DNA from: Pempheris klunzingeri
Lineage: Eukaryota; Chordata; Actinopteri; Acropomatiformes; Pempheridae
Direction: 5' to 3'
DNA: 64,000 nucleotides
NCBI RefSeq assembly: GCF_042242105.1
Contig: NC_092027.1
Span: forward strand, 4,803,006 to 4,867,005
The notes beneath the pieces are model-generated. The model was given only the letters and a program-made list of their open reading frames with translations, ran no database searches and was not told the origin of the DNA. Each line of letters opens with the position of its first letter. Positions within the stretch are counted from its first letter, which is position 1. Below, one piece after another: positions 29,116 through 41,361 of this stretch. Position numbers and translations under genes: made by a program.

Positions 29116-31197
29116 CTGCAGAGGAGGGAAAAACATCAGCTCTCCTCCACCTGATCATGTTTACCTCAGAGGAAGTCAAAGATTTCAGCTCTGAAAGCTT
29201 TTAGCCTGCTCTGAAAAATGTTTTTGAAGGAGTGTTACATCAGTTTGGCCTGTCAGTTCTGTCGCAGAACAAAGCTGTTCCTACATGTCATATTTTTATT
29301 AGCTGTCAGCACTTCAACCAAAGAGTGAATTTCTGTTCTCACGTTGTCTTATTTGAATATTTTGAGGAGTCTAAAAAGGTAAAACTACCTATGTTTTGTT
29401 GAGATAAAGTCAGATAAAATGTACTACGACCCGTCTCATTTTTCTCTTGAATCTCGTGATCCCTGAAATTCATCTTCAGATTCATCTTGAGAGGAAATTG
29501 TCCCCTAAAACTGCTGGTAATTACTGTCTATTTTGGACATTTTGCTCTCTAGTTTATCTGCAGATAATGTGGAGACAGTTAAAAGAACTTCTTTGTCTGG
29601 AATTAAATTTTACTTTTAGAAAAGCAGAAATTACAGATGTGCCCGCAGCCTACAGAGCGTCACAGAGTGCAAACCTGTCAGATGACAAATACAATTATGA
29701 ACTTTTGTATTTCAGAGTGCTTTTCTTCACAAGTCTTCTCTCTTATTTTACAAGTGATTTTCTAATCAGCTCTGTCAAATATAATACAGTTCTTATCGCC
29801 CTGTGTTTAGTTGTATTACTGTTTATCATGTGTTGGCTCACACAGAAGCCAAATGATTATTTATAACACAATTATTTAAATTCTTAAAGTTGTTACAGCT
29901 CCACTCAACCAAAAGCTATTGGAAAAACTTTAAAATCTTAAAATGATCAATTATTTTAATTGGTAGAAATTACTTTTATGTTGACCAAATGACCAAAAAC
30001 TTTTTAAAATAGCAGTAATCTTTAGGTAAAACAAAGTCTTTTCTCACAGTTTGAAGTGAACGGGTCTTCAGGGAGTTGATGAGCACCCAGCAGGGATCCA
30101 ACAGCAGCACCCACCCTCACCTTCATCAGCGACTCAGCACCCGCACACAGACAGACAGGCAGCATGTGAAGCCCCTCCGCAGCCCGAACAAACAGTGACA
30201 GCCTGTCGATCTGAAGAGGCTCCTGTGTGTCCCTGCTCTTTTGTGCAGTGTGGACGTCCCGGTCCGACGGGCTCAACACACACTCACAGTCACACGCTCA
30301 CAAAGCTGCATGAAAAGCTCCGGCCTGTCAGACATGATTTGGTCATCCATCCAGTAAAATGGGTGAGAGCAGGGAGAGAAGAAGAAGTGGCTCTATGCTG
30401 CATGTTGCACGCTTGATTGAACATGTGTGTTAATGCGCTGCAGTGACTTATGTAACCCAAAAACACTAAAGAGGAAATACTTTTTAACAAACGCCCTAAA
30501 TGGACCTTCTGGCTGTCACAGCTGTCGAACACAACAAGCTGTAGCTTTGACACGAGGATTAACCTTTAATGGACAAAATTAGACTTCAGATTTTTTTTTA
30601 TTGTAAAAGGATATTTAGCGATTGTTATTTTGACGTTACATAAGGCCTCAGTTTCCATGATGCCACATTGATTGTTCAGGGCCTCACTGTTAATGTTGGT
30701 TATATAAATGAAGCACGCTGTAGAATTAAAGCATTAAAACATATCTCAACATTGTATTTACATGTTTAATCATCTGAACGTGGTCAAATTCATGTTGGCT
30801 ACATTTTCCATCTGAAAAACACATTGTGATGCGCATGTTGTTTTATTTATTCAATGTACATGAATTTCAGCAGTTGTACTTTGCATCAGAGTGTGTGAGA
30901 GACATGTTAGGGCCACAGAGGCCGGCCAGTTTACCACACTGAGTGTGTCTGTATGTATAAGGGTGGCCGGGACTACAAGGTGCTGATTGTGATCAAGTGA
31001 CCTCATGTCTGCATTCGCTGCCAAAGTCAAATAAAACACTTCAGCCTCTACAGACTCTGGGGATGAATTAAAAGCTATTAGAAATAAACAACTGTTCATG
31101 ATAAACATGTGAAGGGCTGTAAAATGTGCTTTTTGTACTGTAAAATCTCTAATATAAAATAAAGGTGCAGAGTGTTAAACCAGAGTGTTTGCTGACA
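29116..31197. other. Intergenic region between small gene and cfap69
   Basis: It holds the upstream part of the small gene (a GC-richer patch at about 30050-30320 could be its promoter or first exon) and the cfap69 3' UTR. No coding exon is supported. A plus-strand open frame at 29447-29866 is discussed under rejected items. Confidence 0.5.
30846..30851 (-). terminator. Poly(A) signal for cfap69
   Basis: Overlapping AATAAATAAA on the minus strand, about 350 nt after the cfap69 stop. Confidence 0.5.
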
Positions 31198-34100
31198 TCA
31201 GTCTTTCACGGTGCTGAAGTATTCTGGGTCCTGTGTTGTGGGTCCCACTTCGTTCTGACCTGCAGTCTTGATGGCAGCTCTGGCCAGTCTCAGCTTCACT
31301 CCCGCAGGCCCCTGAGCATCAGTGCTCTCTACAGACATGACCCGCCCAATGAAATGCTGAAACACACAACGAAACCAGCATCAGTGCAACCATCACTTAG
31401 CAGGTCTCCTTGTTGTTCGGCACAGCTCTGTGTCAGAGCACTTAGCAGAGACATTTGAAATAATTTCACTTGCCGCTGTAAGAGGATTTAAGGTGAGAAG
31501 TTTTTACAGTTTTTACAGCTTCGGTGCAGAAGATTTTGTCTGTTGAAGGTCAGTAAAACTTCTTATCAGAAAATCAGATTAAACCACGCTGCTGAACATA
31601 TTGCAGGTTTTATCTCCTGCAGTCAAATTGCTGACAGACAGCAGCAGGACGACACTCTTAAAATCTGTGAAGTCATATAAATGTTGTGTGTCAGTGAGAG
31701 ACCTCTGTAGGACGAACTGCAGCATCCTCAGGGTTTGGTTTGGGTCTGGATGATTCAATGTATTTCTCCCTCTGTGCTTTTACTTCCTGTACAAAACAAA
31801 AGCAGGAGAAAAACCACAGCTGCTGATTCTTTGTGACATCAATGATAAGTTGGGGGTTATATCTGCACATGCTGATGATAAAAACCTTCAGGATCTCATG
31901 GTTTGAAGTCCTGGAAACGTAACTGTCCCATGACTTGGCTGCAAGCTCCCGCTGCTTCCAATGGGACTTAATCTGCAACATAAAGAAAATATACATCAAT
32001 TGAAATTACACTCTGTTAAAGCTCTTCAACCCTCATAAGAAAAGAAAATTTCTACATTCACGCCAAAACTAATTCAGAGAAAAGTACATCTTCGGCTAAC
32101 TTTGTCGAGGCTTTCTTCTCGTATTGGCTCGTATTGTTCCAGTCGTCTACTCTTCATGATTTCTGAATGAAACTCTTAGCACCTCTGTGTACATGAGCTC
32201 CTCCTCGCCGATGTCCTCCTTCTCCTGTTGCTCCAGGATGCTGTTTTGCTCTGCGGCGACCCTCCTCGCTGTGTCCTCGGCAATCTTACAGATGGTACTC
32301 AGAGCCTCTTCATCAGGGCTGATCGGCCTAACGCCCTCCAGACTCAGCTCCCTGCTGATCTCCTCCCACACCTCGCCCACCTACAGCGCCGTGACAGATG
32401 TGTCTTAATTTACTGCATTAAAATTTCACCTTATCATGTCCTTTTCAGCCCCTTGAACAAAAATTGAAAATTGTAACGTGATAAAATCATTCTTAAAATC
32501 ATTCTGAGGGTGTAAGATGGACACAGTCCTGATGAAAATTGTTGAGTTATTATCCTTTTGTGTGTTTTAATATTTTTCTTTTTTCTTTTGGTTTTAAATA
32601 TTTGTTTTCAGTTCAGTTAGTTTCCAGAGTGGGTTTGCTTGTTTAAGCTTAGTTCTAATTGTTTAGATGTCATGTAGACGTGTCAGACATCTCAATAAAC
32701 ATCTGCACCAGCGCCTCCTCAGGCTGGTTGTATGTATGTTTTGATTTTGTTTTAGTTAGTTAAGTACACACAATATAATTTCAGTTTTCTTTTTTTTAGT
32801 TAACTAAACACACCTAGTTTTAGTTTTTACTTTTGTTTTACTTAACTATAATCACCTCAGCAGTTTCATACCCAGCACTGGCATTTTCTTTGCTTAATAA
32901 ACAGCAGGTCTACCTTGAAGTCCAAATATCTCCTGACGATGCTCAAGGTCACATAATTTTCTGTGGTCAATCCTGGAAGGTCTTGAAAACCTGCAAAGTA
33001 TAAAAAGATGATTTTTTCACAGCATAGTTAAAAAAATTCAATATATATTTCTTTTTGCAAATTTACAACAGTGCTATTTGTAACTAGGCTGCCATGTTTT
33101 CCTATATACAACAATGCTTTGCACCGAATTTGGTCTAATTCTTTACTAACTGCTTTACCAAGTTTGCAGAAGATGGAGTAAATCTTCGACCGCAGGTTCT
33201 CTGATAATTCCAGCACTGCTGCACTCGGCACGTTAGCAGGACATGACGGCTGGGTGTCCTCCTGTTGGTGGAGACTGAGGAGGGGTCTCTGGGGATCTTA
33301 AAGTCAGATGTGAAAAGGCAGAAAATAAGACGAAAAAAAGATGCAGAAATGTGAGATATACTGTGCAGAAAACAGTGACCTTGGAGCTTCCTGGTCTTTA
33401 TAAAATGGGATTACTTCCACGTAGGGAAAGTTAAGTTAACCCCTACGAGACTCGTCATGGACTCATTGTTGTCTGAAGTCTTGTCTCAGACGGACCTGCG
33501 ATTCCTCCGTGTTGAGTTCGGCTGACTTTCAGCTCCTCCTCCTCCTCCCTCCACAGCTGCAGCAGGAGTCTGGGAGCCGTCTGACCGCCGCCGTCCCTCC
33601 AGTTCAGGATGTAAGACAGAGTGTTCAGGTTGTCACATAACTCCAGCAGGGTGGCGAGAATGTTGCAGCGCATGCATCTGGGGCCTGACTGTTAGAGAGA
33701 GATACCCAAACAGTTCCATATCAGCACTTTACATTTAGGTGAAAATGGGCATTAACTTCAGTTAAACCTTCAGTTAAAGCCATCGGCAATCAGCTACTCA
33801 CACTGAGTAAGTCCAACAGAAGAAACGGACCCTCTTTAGCCAAAAAGTAATCTTCTGTGGTGTAGCAGCCCACAATGCAGGACCTGATGGGACACATGCA
33901 AACTCTCTCAACCTGCTTTCCATCTGATTTGTTTCTATACCAAATACTCCAAAACCCACAAGTCAGAAAGCTATAAAACAACATAAAAGCCAATTATAAA
34001 TACGTATTGATGACCAGATCAAGACGGTCTGTAATTTGAGTGAAGAGAGAGTTTGGTATATGCTTTTCCTTAAATTGGTTATTTATATAACCATAATTAA

Positions 34101-37100
34101 GGTCCCATATTGTGCAAAATGCACTTTTTAATATTTTTTTTCAGCATAAATATTTGTCCCTGGTGGACCTAGAGACCAAAAAACTATGAAATAAACACCA
34201 TCCTCTCTCATTTTCTCCTGCTCCACCTTTCAGTAAGTGCGTGTGAAAATGTGCCAGTAGATTATGTTCAAATTTAAGAAAATAATCAACAACATTCATT
34301 CCTCTCTTCAATGATTTGCACCTTTGTGTGAAAAATTAAAAAGGACAAACTCATCGATACATCTTTGGCTACAGAGGCCACACTGATGAGACCAGATTTA
34401 AGGTGATCCTTCATATGACAAGTGTAAATGGAGCATTTGATGGTTTGTTTCATGATAATAAATAACATAAATCAAATCAGTTGGCCAGTTAATCTGTTGA
34501 TGAGGTTTAGCTGGACTGACCACACACAGTCCACTGTGGAAAGAATGAGCTTGTTGTGTCCCAGGCCGCTGTAGAACTTGTCAGCGCCTTTCCTCAGAAA
34601 GTGGACCGTCATCTCAACTCCCTCTGATCCAAACAGGTCCTGTGGTGCAACATAACAGGACATAACAGGTCAAATATAAACATTTAGAAATTTAATGTCA
34701 GTATTTAAAGTTGAAGGCAGATGAAATAATAGCACTTGATAAATTAAAAACAATACTTTTTTCCACCTGTAGCACTAATGCAAACATCTTATATTTATTA
34801 ATCTACTGATCAACAGGATAGTGAGTGCTTTCATCACAGTCTTTACTTTTCTGTGCATGTCGCTCTGACACAGTGCTGAAAGTATCAGCTGAATATCTGT
34901 CTTTATCTCCAGGGTAATGACATCCTCCTCATCAGGACTTGCTTCCATCTGCATCAAAATACCTGAGAAAATACCGCAGGTATGTCTGTGAGTAATTAAA
35001 ATGTCTCAGCTGATATTATGCACTTTGTGATGAGTCAGTAAAGTTTTTATTTGATTTACCCAAAAGCTGGTTGATGGTTCCTTGATCACAAAGGTCCTGA
35101 TTGACTGAGTCTTCACCTGAAGACGTCACAGATCTCAGCACCCTGATACAAAGCCGCATCTGAGCCTTCTTACTGCCTCCTCCTCCTGTGCCATGGAAGC
35201 TGTGACCCTGACCAAAGTAAGCATCTAGGAGAAAAGAGGAAAGATAATAATAACAATAATCTTGAAAAAAAAATCTACAATACCCAAATTCTGACATTTT
35301 TGAAAACTAGAAAAGGATAAATCAGCTGTTGACACGTTAACTGGTCACATTAGTTGTTTGTTTTCTGAGAACCTGTTTGTTTGTGCTTCCGTAGAGTGAG
35401 AGAGCTAAGATTCATTGCTAAAGGGCACTCTGGGGAGACACCTGGCTGTTGGTGTTTGACCTTTGACCTTTCAGATAACGAACAATCGCTCTTTAGTCTC
35501 TTGTTTGTCTCTCACCATGTTTTACCATACCCTCACCTTCCCTGACGCACCAGTCCAGCAGCAGCAGCATACATGTATTTCCCTGACAGGACATGTACTG
35601 ATCCGGCATGAGTGGAGCGATAGTGGCCAGGGTGGCCAGAGCCTGCAGCTGGAGCTCCTCCTGCTGGACGGAGGACCAGTGACGTGAAGCTGAGCGGTGC
35701 TCAGACAAATCAGCAGGTGGCTTCACGAGCGTCAGCAAAGCCAGAGTCACTCTTTCTTCTTTATAAAGCTAAGAGAGGAAAAACATGCGAGGAAAATAGT
35801 TACAGTAGTAATATATATATATATATATATATATGTTACAGAAATACGAAGTGAGTGTGTGACTGACCTGCAGGGCAGCTAAGTCCTTTGACATCAAAAC
35901 CAACAGATTCAACAGCAACTTCTTCATTTTAAAGTCTTCGTTACTGAACTTGAGCTTGAGGTTGCGGACCAAAGTGTTGTGACTTTTCACTAAAACATAA
36001 ATTAAGCCATTTTGTTATCATAAAAGGTGCTACTGTACTCAGAAATAATTCAAATGTAAAAACAAACAAAGAGTGGCCTCACGCTCTGGAAATGTGGCGA
36101 GAACAACAAGATGTCTGGCAAATAAACTCTCCTACAAATTAGAAACACGTCAACTAGAAACATGTCAAACAAGCTGGAGTGGCACATTTTACACAGCTTC
36201 TCAATATACTGAACAGTTATGCGACTAATAATATCAGCAGTGCAGTGTGCTCTAATGATCCCGTACTCACAATGAGCAGAGAGTTGGGATTTTCAGCCAG
36301 GAGCGTTGTGATAACCAGCAGATCATTTCTGAGTTGGAGGTCAGAACGTTGGACACTGCTCATCAGCTGGTGAGTAAAGGCTTCTTTCAGAGATCTAAGA
36401 TACAAATGACCAAAAGGAAAATATCTAAGATATAATATGATATAAGAGAGCACGAAAAGTATTCAAACTCGAAACGTTTTTTAGAGGATGGAAGGCAAAA
36501 TTCATAACTCACAAACCTTCCTATATAGCATGCAGTTAATATATCAGAGATACTGGTTCATTTTACATTTTAGAACTCTATAAGTGAATAAAAAGCTTTT
36601 TCACAGAAATGAACTATAAAAGGTTGCTGTCCTCATCAGCCACATACTGTATGGAAACATCTTAACCCCACAGGAGACACGTACAGGACACACTCCATGC
36701 TGTTGAGCTGAGCAGTGACCTCCTCATTGCTGCCTCTCTCCAGCAGGTTCCAGAGGATTTCGGAGGAGCGGAACAGGATCTGGCCGGACGGGTCAGGTTC
36801 GTTCATGTGGAGACAGATCGTCTCTGCTCCTCGTGCATTCAGCATTAAAGCACAGTTCGTGTCTGTGGTTAAATGAAAGTGAAATAAAGGTTAAAGAGAT
36901 GTGATTAATGATAAAACAACCCATTGACCTGCTGACTTTGACACAAGGACACTTAAAATCACTGTTTTGATTGTTCATCTGATTATTGTTTGGTAATGAG
37001 ATGATTTATGGTCTTGAGAGCCGGCTACTTTATCTAATGAAGGAGGATTGGATTGACATGTCTGACAGATCCCCTCCTCCACCTATCTCAGTAGATCCTA

Positions 37101-40100
37101 AACAAAATCAGTGGCTGACCAGAGTAGCTGGAGAGTATCTGGAGTGTCTGCAGGAGCTGCAGCTTGATGGCAGGCTGGTTCTCCACAGCGGCCATAGAGA
37201 GGAGCAGCGTCTGAGCCAGGTCACTACGCTCCAGCAGCTGCAGCCTGTAGCCTGGAGAGGTTGGCTGGGGTCCTGCAGAAACACATTCAAAGAACGAATG
37301 AAAGATGATCATCCTCTCTTTCGCCCTCTGTCTTTGTGTTTTGATAAAGCAACTTAGAAGCAGGTTCTGCAACTAAGTCTAGAAACACTTTTTGTTATAT
37401 TGATTGAAAGTCTTATAATAGCCAAACAGCAATCAATAAATGAAATTTGACAAAAAAAAAGAAAAACAGTGTCTGCGGCAGTCACATGCCTTAAACTTGT
37501 CTAATCATCCAATCTACCTATGTACCTGCCTAACTGTGTGCATGCTACAAGTACACCCACTGCACGCGACCACAGTCTTCCACAAGACTGAAGCTACAGA
37601 GCTAGTCGTGCTAGAACAGCAGACACAGTGCGGCCAAAATTTTAATTACAGCCGAGTGACAGACTGTCATGAGTAACCAGCATGAAGCTCATTTGAAGGA
37701 AAGCCTTAAGGAAGGGGGTGGGATATTTTAATTTGAATACTTCTCACTATTCCTGCTGGTTGCTCCAGCGTTGCAGACTTTGCCTTCAAGACATTCTACA
37801 GACATTTATGAAAGTTGTCAGTTTGGGTCTCACGTCCCTGGTTGTGTTAATTTGTTTATTTATTTATTCCCTGTTCCTTTTAATTCCTTGCCTCATCTGT
37901 CTTCACTCCCCTCATTAGTCTGTCTCTGCTAATAACCTGGCAAATCAAATCGTCTGTGTGTGGTTGGTTTCACTCCTGTGGGTTTTTTTTGTACCTGAGT
38001 CTTGGATTCTTCACCTGCGCCTGCTTTCCTATGTTTTGGCTGTAGATTTGTTTTGTTATTAAGCTCTTTAAAGATGCGTGACTACATGCATTTGGGTCCC
38101 TTCCCTGTTCTTTGTTACCAGCCAGTGCTTCGTAATAGGAAACCGCCAGACACCAATAACAAAAACCAACACAATACTGACAAACCATTGAGAAAAGGTT
38201 GATTTGAAATGTTGAATGAAAATTAGGATAGAAAAAAACTGCAGATTTAGTGAAAAACAATGAAAACATTTGAGAAAGATGGATTCAAAGTAACATGAAA
38301 AGTACTTGGTGGGTTTCTGGAAGCAGTCCAAGTATCTGTATTTGTTAAAAATATATTAAAAATGTATTAGACAATATTTGTTTTGTATGTATGCAAAACT
38401 ATGTCAGGAAAAAGTTTTTACATTTGCACCGATTGATGATATCAGTCTTGTGTTCTATGTTTGTTGTCTGAAAAAGGTAAACGATGGAAAAGAGGAAAGA
38501 AAAAGAAAGAAAAGACACAAGCATGCCACCACAGAAGCCATGAGAGAGCCTCACTTAGTGACAGTCTAGAAAATCGGTAGTCAGAGGGGAAAGTCCGAGG
38601 CTTTGGCTTGACCAGCCGGATCGTACCATCGAGCAGCTGTTTAGGAGCCACACAGCTGTAGAATGATTTCACAGACTCAACTATCTGCTGCCTCACGTCA
38701 GTATCTGACACCCTCATCAGACACCCTGCCAACAGAGACACATCTGTCAGAGTCACTCATCATCATCACTACTGTCTGAAGAAGCTGTTTCTGCTTTAAA
38801 CCAAAGTAAAACCTATAAACAGGATAATATGGATTTGCCCTTTGACTTTGACACAAAATGCGTTGAACAACATGTTCACTGTGAGTCACTGAATATGTAT
38901 GTATGGGTAAGAAATAACCTAAAAGCCTATGTTAAGCTGTCAAAAATTGTCAGTTTCAATTTAATGCAAATATTATTGGTAAAATTGAAAAGTCTTTTAA
39001 TAAATGATGCGTGTACCCATGTTAGAGAGGAACTCTATGACGTCCCGAGCGTAGCTCAGCTCGTCAGATGCTTTCTCCTTCAGGAAGGGAAGTCTGAGAT
39101 AAAGCAAAGCAACATGTTGATGTTCAGGCGATGTCACCCAAAAAATAAAAATCACTCTTTTGCATGTAGCTTTGAAATATTTAAGCTTCTTACCTACAAA
39201 TTTGAATCGCCTCACACAAAGTGGGCAAATATTCAGGGTGATCTTTCACTTTCTCAGCACAGATGTTGAGTACTTTGGTGATTCCTGTCAGGTCCTTCAA
39301 AAGCTTGAAATAGTTTAGGAAGTTTTAACAATTTGGCAAAGCGTTTGCTTATACAAGAGGTAAATCCCAGTGAGGGAGGGGAAGTGACGGGGCAAAGAGG
39401 CATCGTGTTAACTGAGGTTATTCTTGAACAGGGAAAATGTTGACGGACAGCCATGCAGCTGTAAATTAGAGCCTTGGGAATGACGTGTGTTCAGGATGCA
39501 TGAAAGCACATCTATTTCCATCACTGTACCGAGGGATAGTAATTAGGTACATGTGCCACAGTGAGATTTACTTTGGAAAAGATAGATGCTTCTTGGAAAA
39601 AAGAAATCTGCGTAATCATAAGAGTATGTCAGAGAACTAAATTCAGAACAAAGGATACAAAGCCAGTTTGGCTTCTCTTCAGTAGTTTTTTCAGTACAAA
39701 AAGGTGCCTTTCCTTCAAGTTAGCCTTTAGTGAAAACAGAAGACATATCATGATGACATAGAACACAACTTAAAACAGAAAAACACTCAATAACACTTTA
39801 ATAACTTACTGTCAAAGGATCTTCAAGAAGACGAATAACCTTACTGAGGTCAAGACTTTTAGCACCGACCTGTTGAGAAATCACAGTTTAGGTCGTTTAC
39901 GCTGTCTGTAAAGCTATTAATGGAATTATAATGACTCTTCGTCATCAAAATCTGCAGATCAATCAATGCATCTGCATCAGATGCAATATCTAGTTATGTG
40001 CGTCTGAGACTTTTTTGAGTCATTGGCTCCTTTTGAACAGCATCCACAAGCTTCTGGCCACTCTGAATGGTGCTTGGTGGTCGAGGTAAACTAAGGATTT

Positions 40101-40866
40101 TTCAGCAAAGGTTTGTTTAGTTGAGGTCAGTGTATTTTATTTCAGACCATATAGTCCATAATAAAAGTAAGAGACAGAATATTGTCCATAGATATGTATG
40201 GTCCACATGGATATGTATGAATATGAATATTCAACATTGTGTCTTTGTGGTTTCTGAGATCATAATAACCCAATTCTGAGCTTTTATTTGAGTTTTGACA
40301 GTAGAAAATAAAGTAACTACACATTTTTAAAGGATAAACGCTGTGTGAGCAGAAACTGAAATAATAAAGGTAATAAAATCAGATTTGGACTGGAGACATG
40401 ATAAAATCCATCTTGCACCAACATTAGTCTCTTTGCTATGGACTTTGCGATTTATTGGTGCATATTCTCAAACAAATTAGCATTTAATCAAACTATTAAA
40501 AGGATTAAGAACCACTGGAACGACTGAGTAGTTTTTCTAGTTTGTAATTCAGCCTTTGGATAAAGTATTTTTGAAAACATATGATGTGTTTCTCAATCAA
40601 TAAACAGTAATGGCTGTATTATACTCAGAGTTTACAGGTATATAGGACTTTCTGTTCCCAGTGTTTAGGGATTATCGTTAACATTATATAATGGGTGGTT
40701 ACTATCTAAGGAGCCTCTGCATCACTATAGTGAGTATATAAACCCTCCAAGGAAAGACAGTAACTCTTTATTTTACCTCTTGAATTTGCTGGTTCCCATC
40801 TGATACTCTCGGTCTGATCGCAGGGATGTCCGGTTTTCTTCTGTGCACAACTTTACCTGAATCCAT
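31198..40866 (-). CDS. cfap69: Cilia- and flagella-associated protein 69
   Basis: Twenty-two coding exons give 2703 nt and 900 aa (human 941). Exons are 40777-40866, 39810-39869, 39194-39294, 39017-39093, 38627-38725, 37120-37272, 36685-36862, 36271-36394, 36083-36131, 35868-35989, 35537-35768, 35060-35224, 34847-34962, 34521-34639, 33802-33883, 33496-33688, 33159-33296, 32914-32990, 32183-32380, 31886-31972, 31703-31786 and 31198-31356. Diagnostic stretches are DPSGQILFRSSEILWNLLER, YMSCQGN, HSFHGTGGGG, EDYFLAKEGPFLLLDLLS and HWKQRELAAKSW. It is an armadillo-like helical-repeat protein of the axoneme, needed in mammals for sperm flagella and olfactory cilia. A human segment between exons 2 and 3 has no clear counterpart. 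The AAG acceptor of exon 3 is weak, so an exon may be missing there. Confidence 0.94.
35811..35834. repeat. AT microsatellite in cfap69 intron 10
   Basis: Twelve perfect AT units between coding exons 10 and 11. Confidence 0.9.
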
Positions 40867-41147
40867 TTGCAAATTTCGACGAACTTCTCGCTTCAACTCC
40901 TTACTTTAGCCGCAAAGCTAACTCAAACTTAGTCGGCTCGTTTGAATTTAGCGTTATAGCTAGCATTACGGTTAATAAAACGAAAAGTCACATATAGTGT
41001 TTTTTAAACAGTTTTAAATATTGAACTTGGGTTTCATGTTTAGCTTTTCTAGTAAAAAAAAATCCGATAAGAACATTTATAAAACAACGTAATTCGTCCA
41101 ACTCCCTCTTCGCTCTTTTTATACCCCCAGTCTGACAGCGTACTACA

Positions 41148-41161
41148 GTTGCTACGGTTAC
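41148..41161. promoter_or_regulatory. RFX X-box-like site
   Basis: GTTGCTACGGTTAC is an imperfect palindrome close to the X-box consensus GTTRCCATGGYAAC. It lies 282 bp upstream of the cfap69 ATG. RFX factors drive ciliary genes through such sites, which fits the identity of cfap69. Confidence 0.65.
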
Positions 41162-41228
41162 CGTCTAGTACGGCGAGCAGCTGGGTTCAAAACAAACCAT
41201 AAACGAAACGCCCATTTCCTCTTTAAAG

Positions 41229-41236
41229 CCGGAAGT
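41229..41236 (+). promoter_or_regulatory. ETS/GABPA-like site
   Basis: CCGGAAGT matches the ETS core common in TATA-less housekeeping and bidirectional promoters. It lies about 130 bp upstream of the kdm1b ATG. Confidence 0.5.
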
Positions 41237-41361
41237 GGTATTCTGGCTATAACAGCGCATTGATTCCCCCCCACAACAATAAGAGGGAGACGAATGCAAA
41301 ATTTAAACGCCCATAAACGTCAATAAATCCTTGGTTTTGGGAGAAATACTGTCAGTCTGTC

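Larger units (their letters stand above)
40867..41361. promoter_or_regulatory. Bidirectional promoter of cfap69 and kdm1b
   Basis: Only 495 bp separate the divergent start codons. No clear TATA box sits at a suitable place. An X-box-like RFX site and an ETS site are listed separately. The arrangement suggests shared regulation of a ciliary gene and a chromatin gene. Confidence 0.7.

Noticed and set aside
29447-29866. Plus-strand open frame of 139 codons with hydrophobic stretches
   Set aside because: It begins with TTG, not ATG, lies in AT-rich intergenic DNA, shows no known domain and has no splice or promoter context. The hydrophobic character comes from T-rich codons.
36986-37357. 123-codon plus-strand open frame
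   Set aside because: It lies over cfap69 exon 6 and its introns on the opposite strand.
37830-38060. Pyrimidine-rich stretch in cfap69 intron 5 resembling a fish LTR
   Set aside because: No paired copy, target duplication or coding region could be seen; composition alone is not enough.
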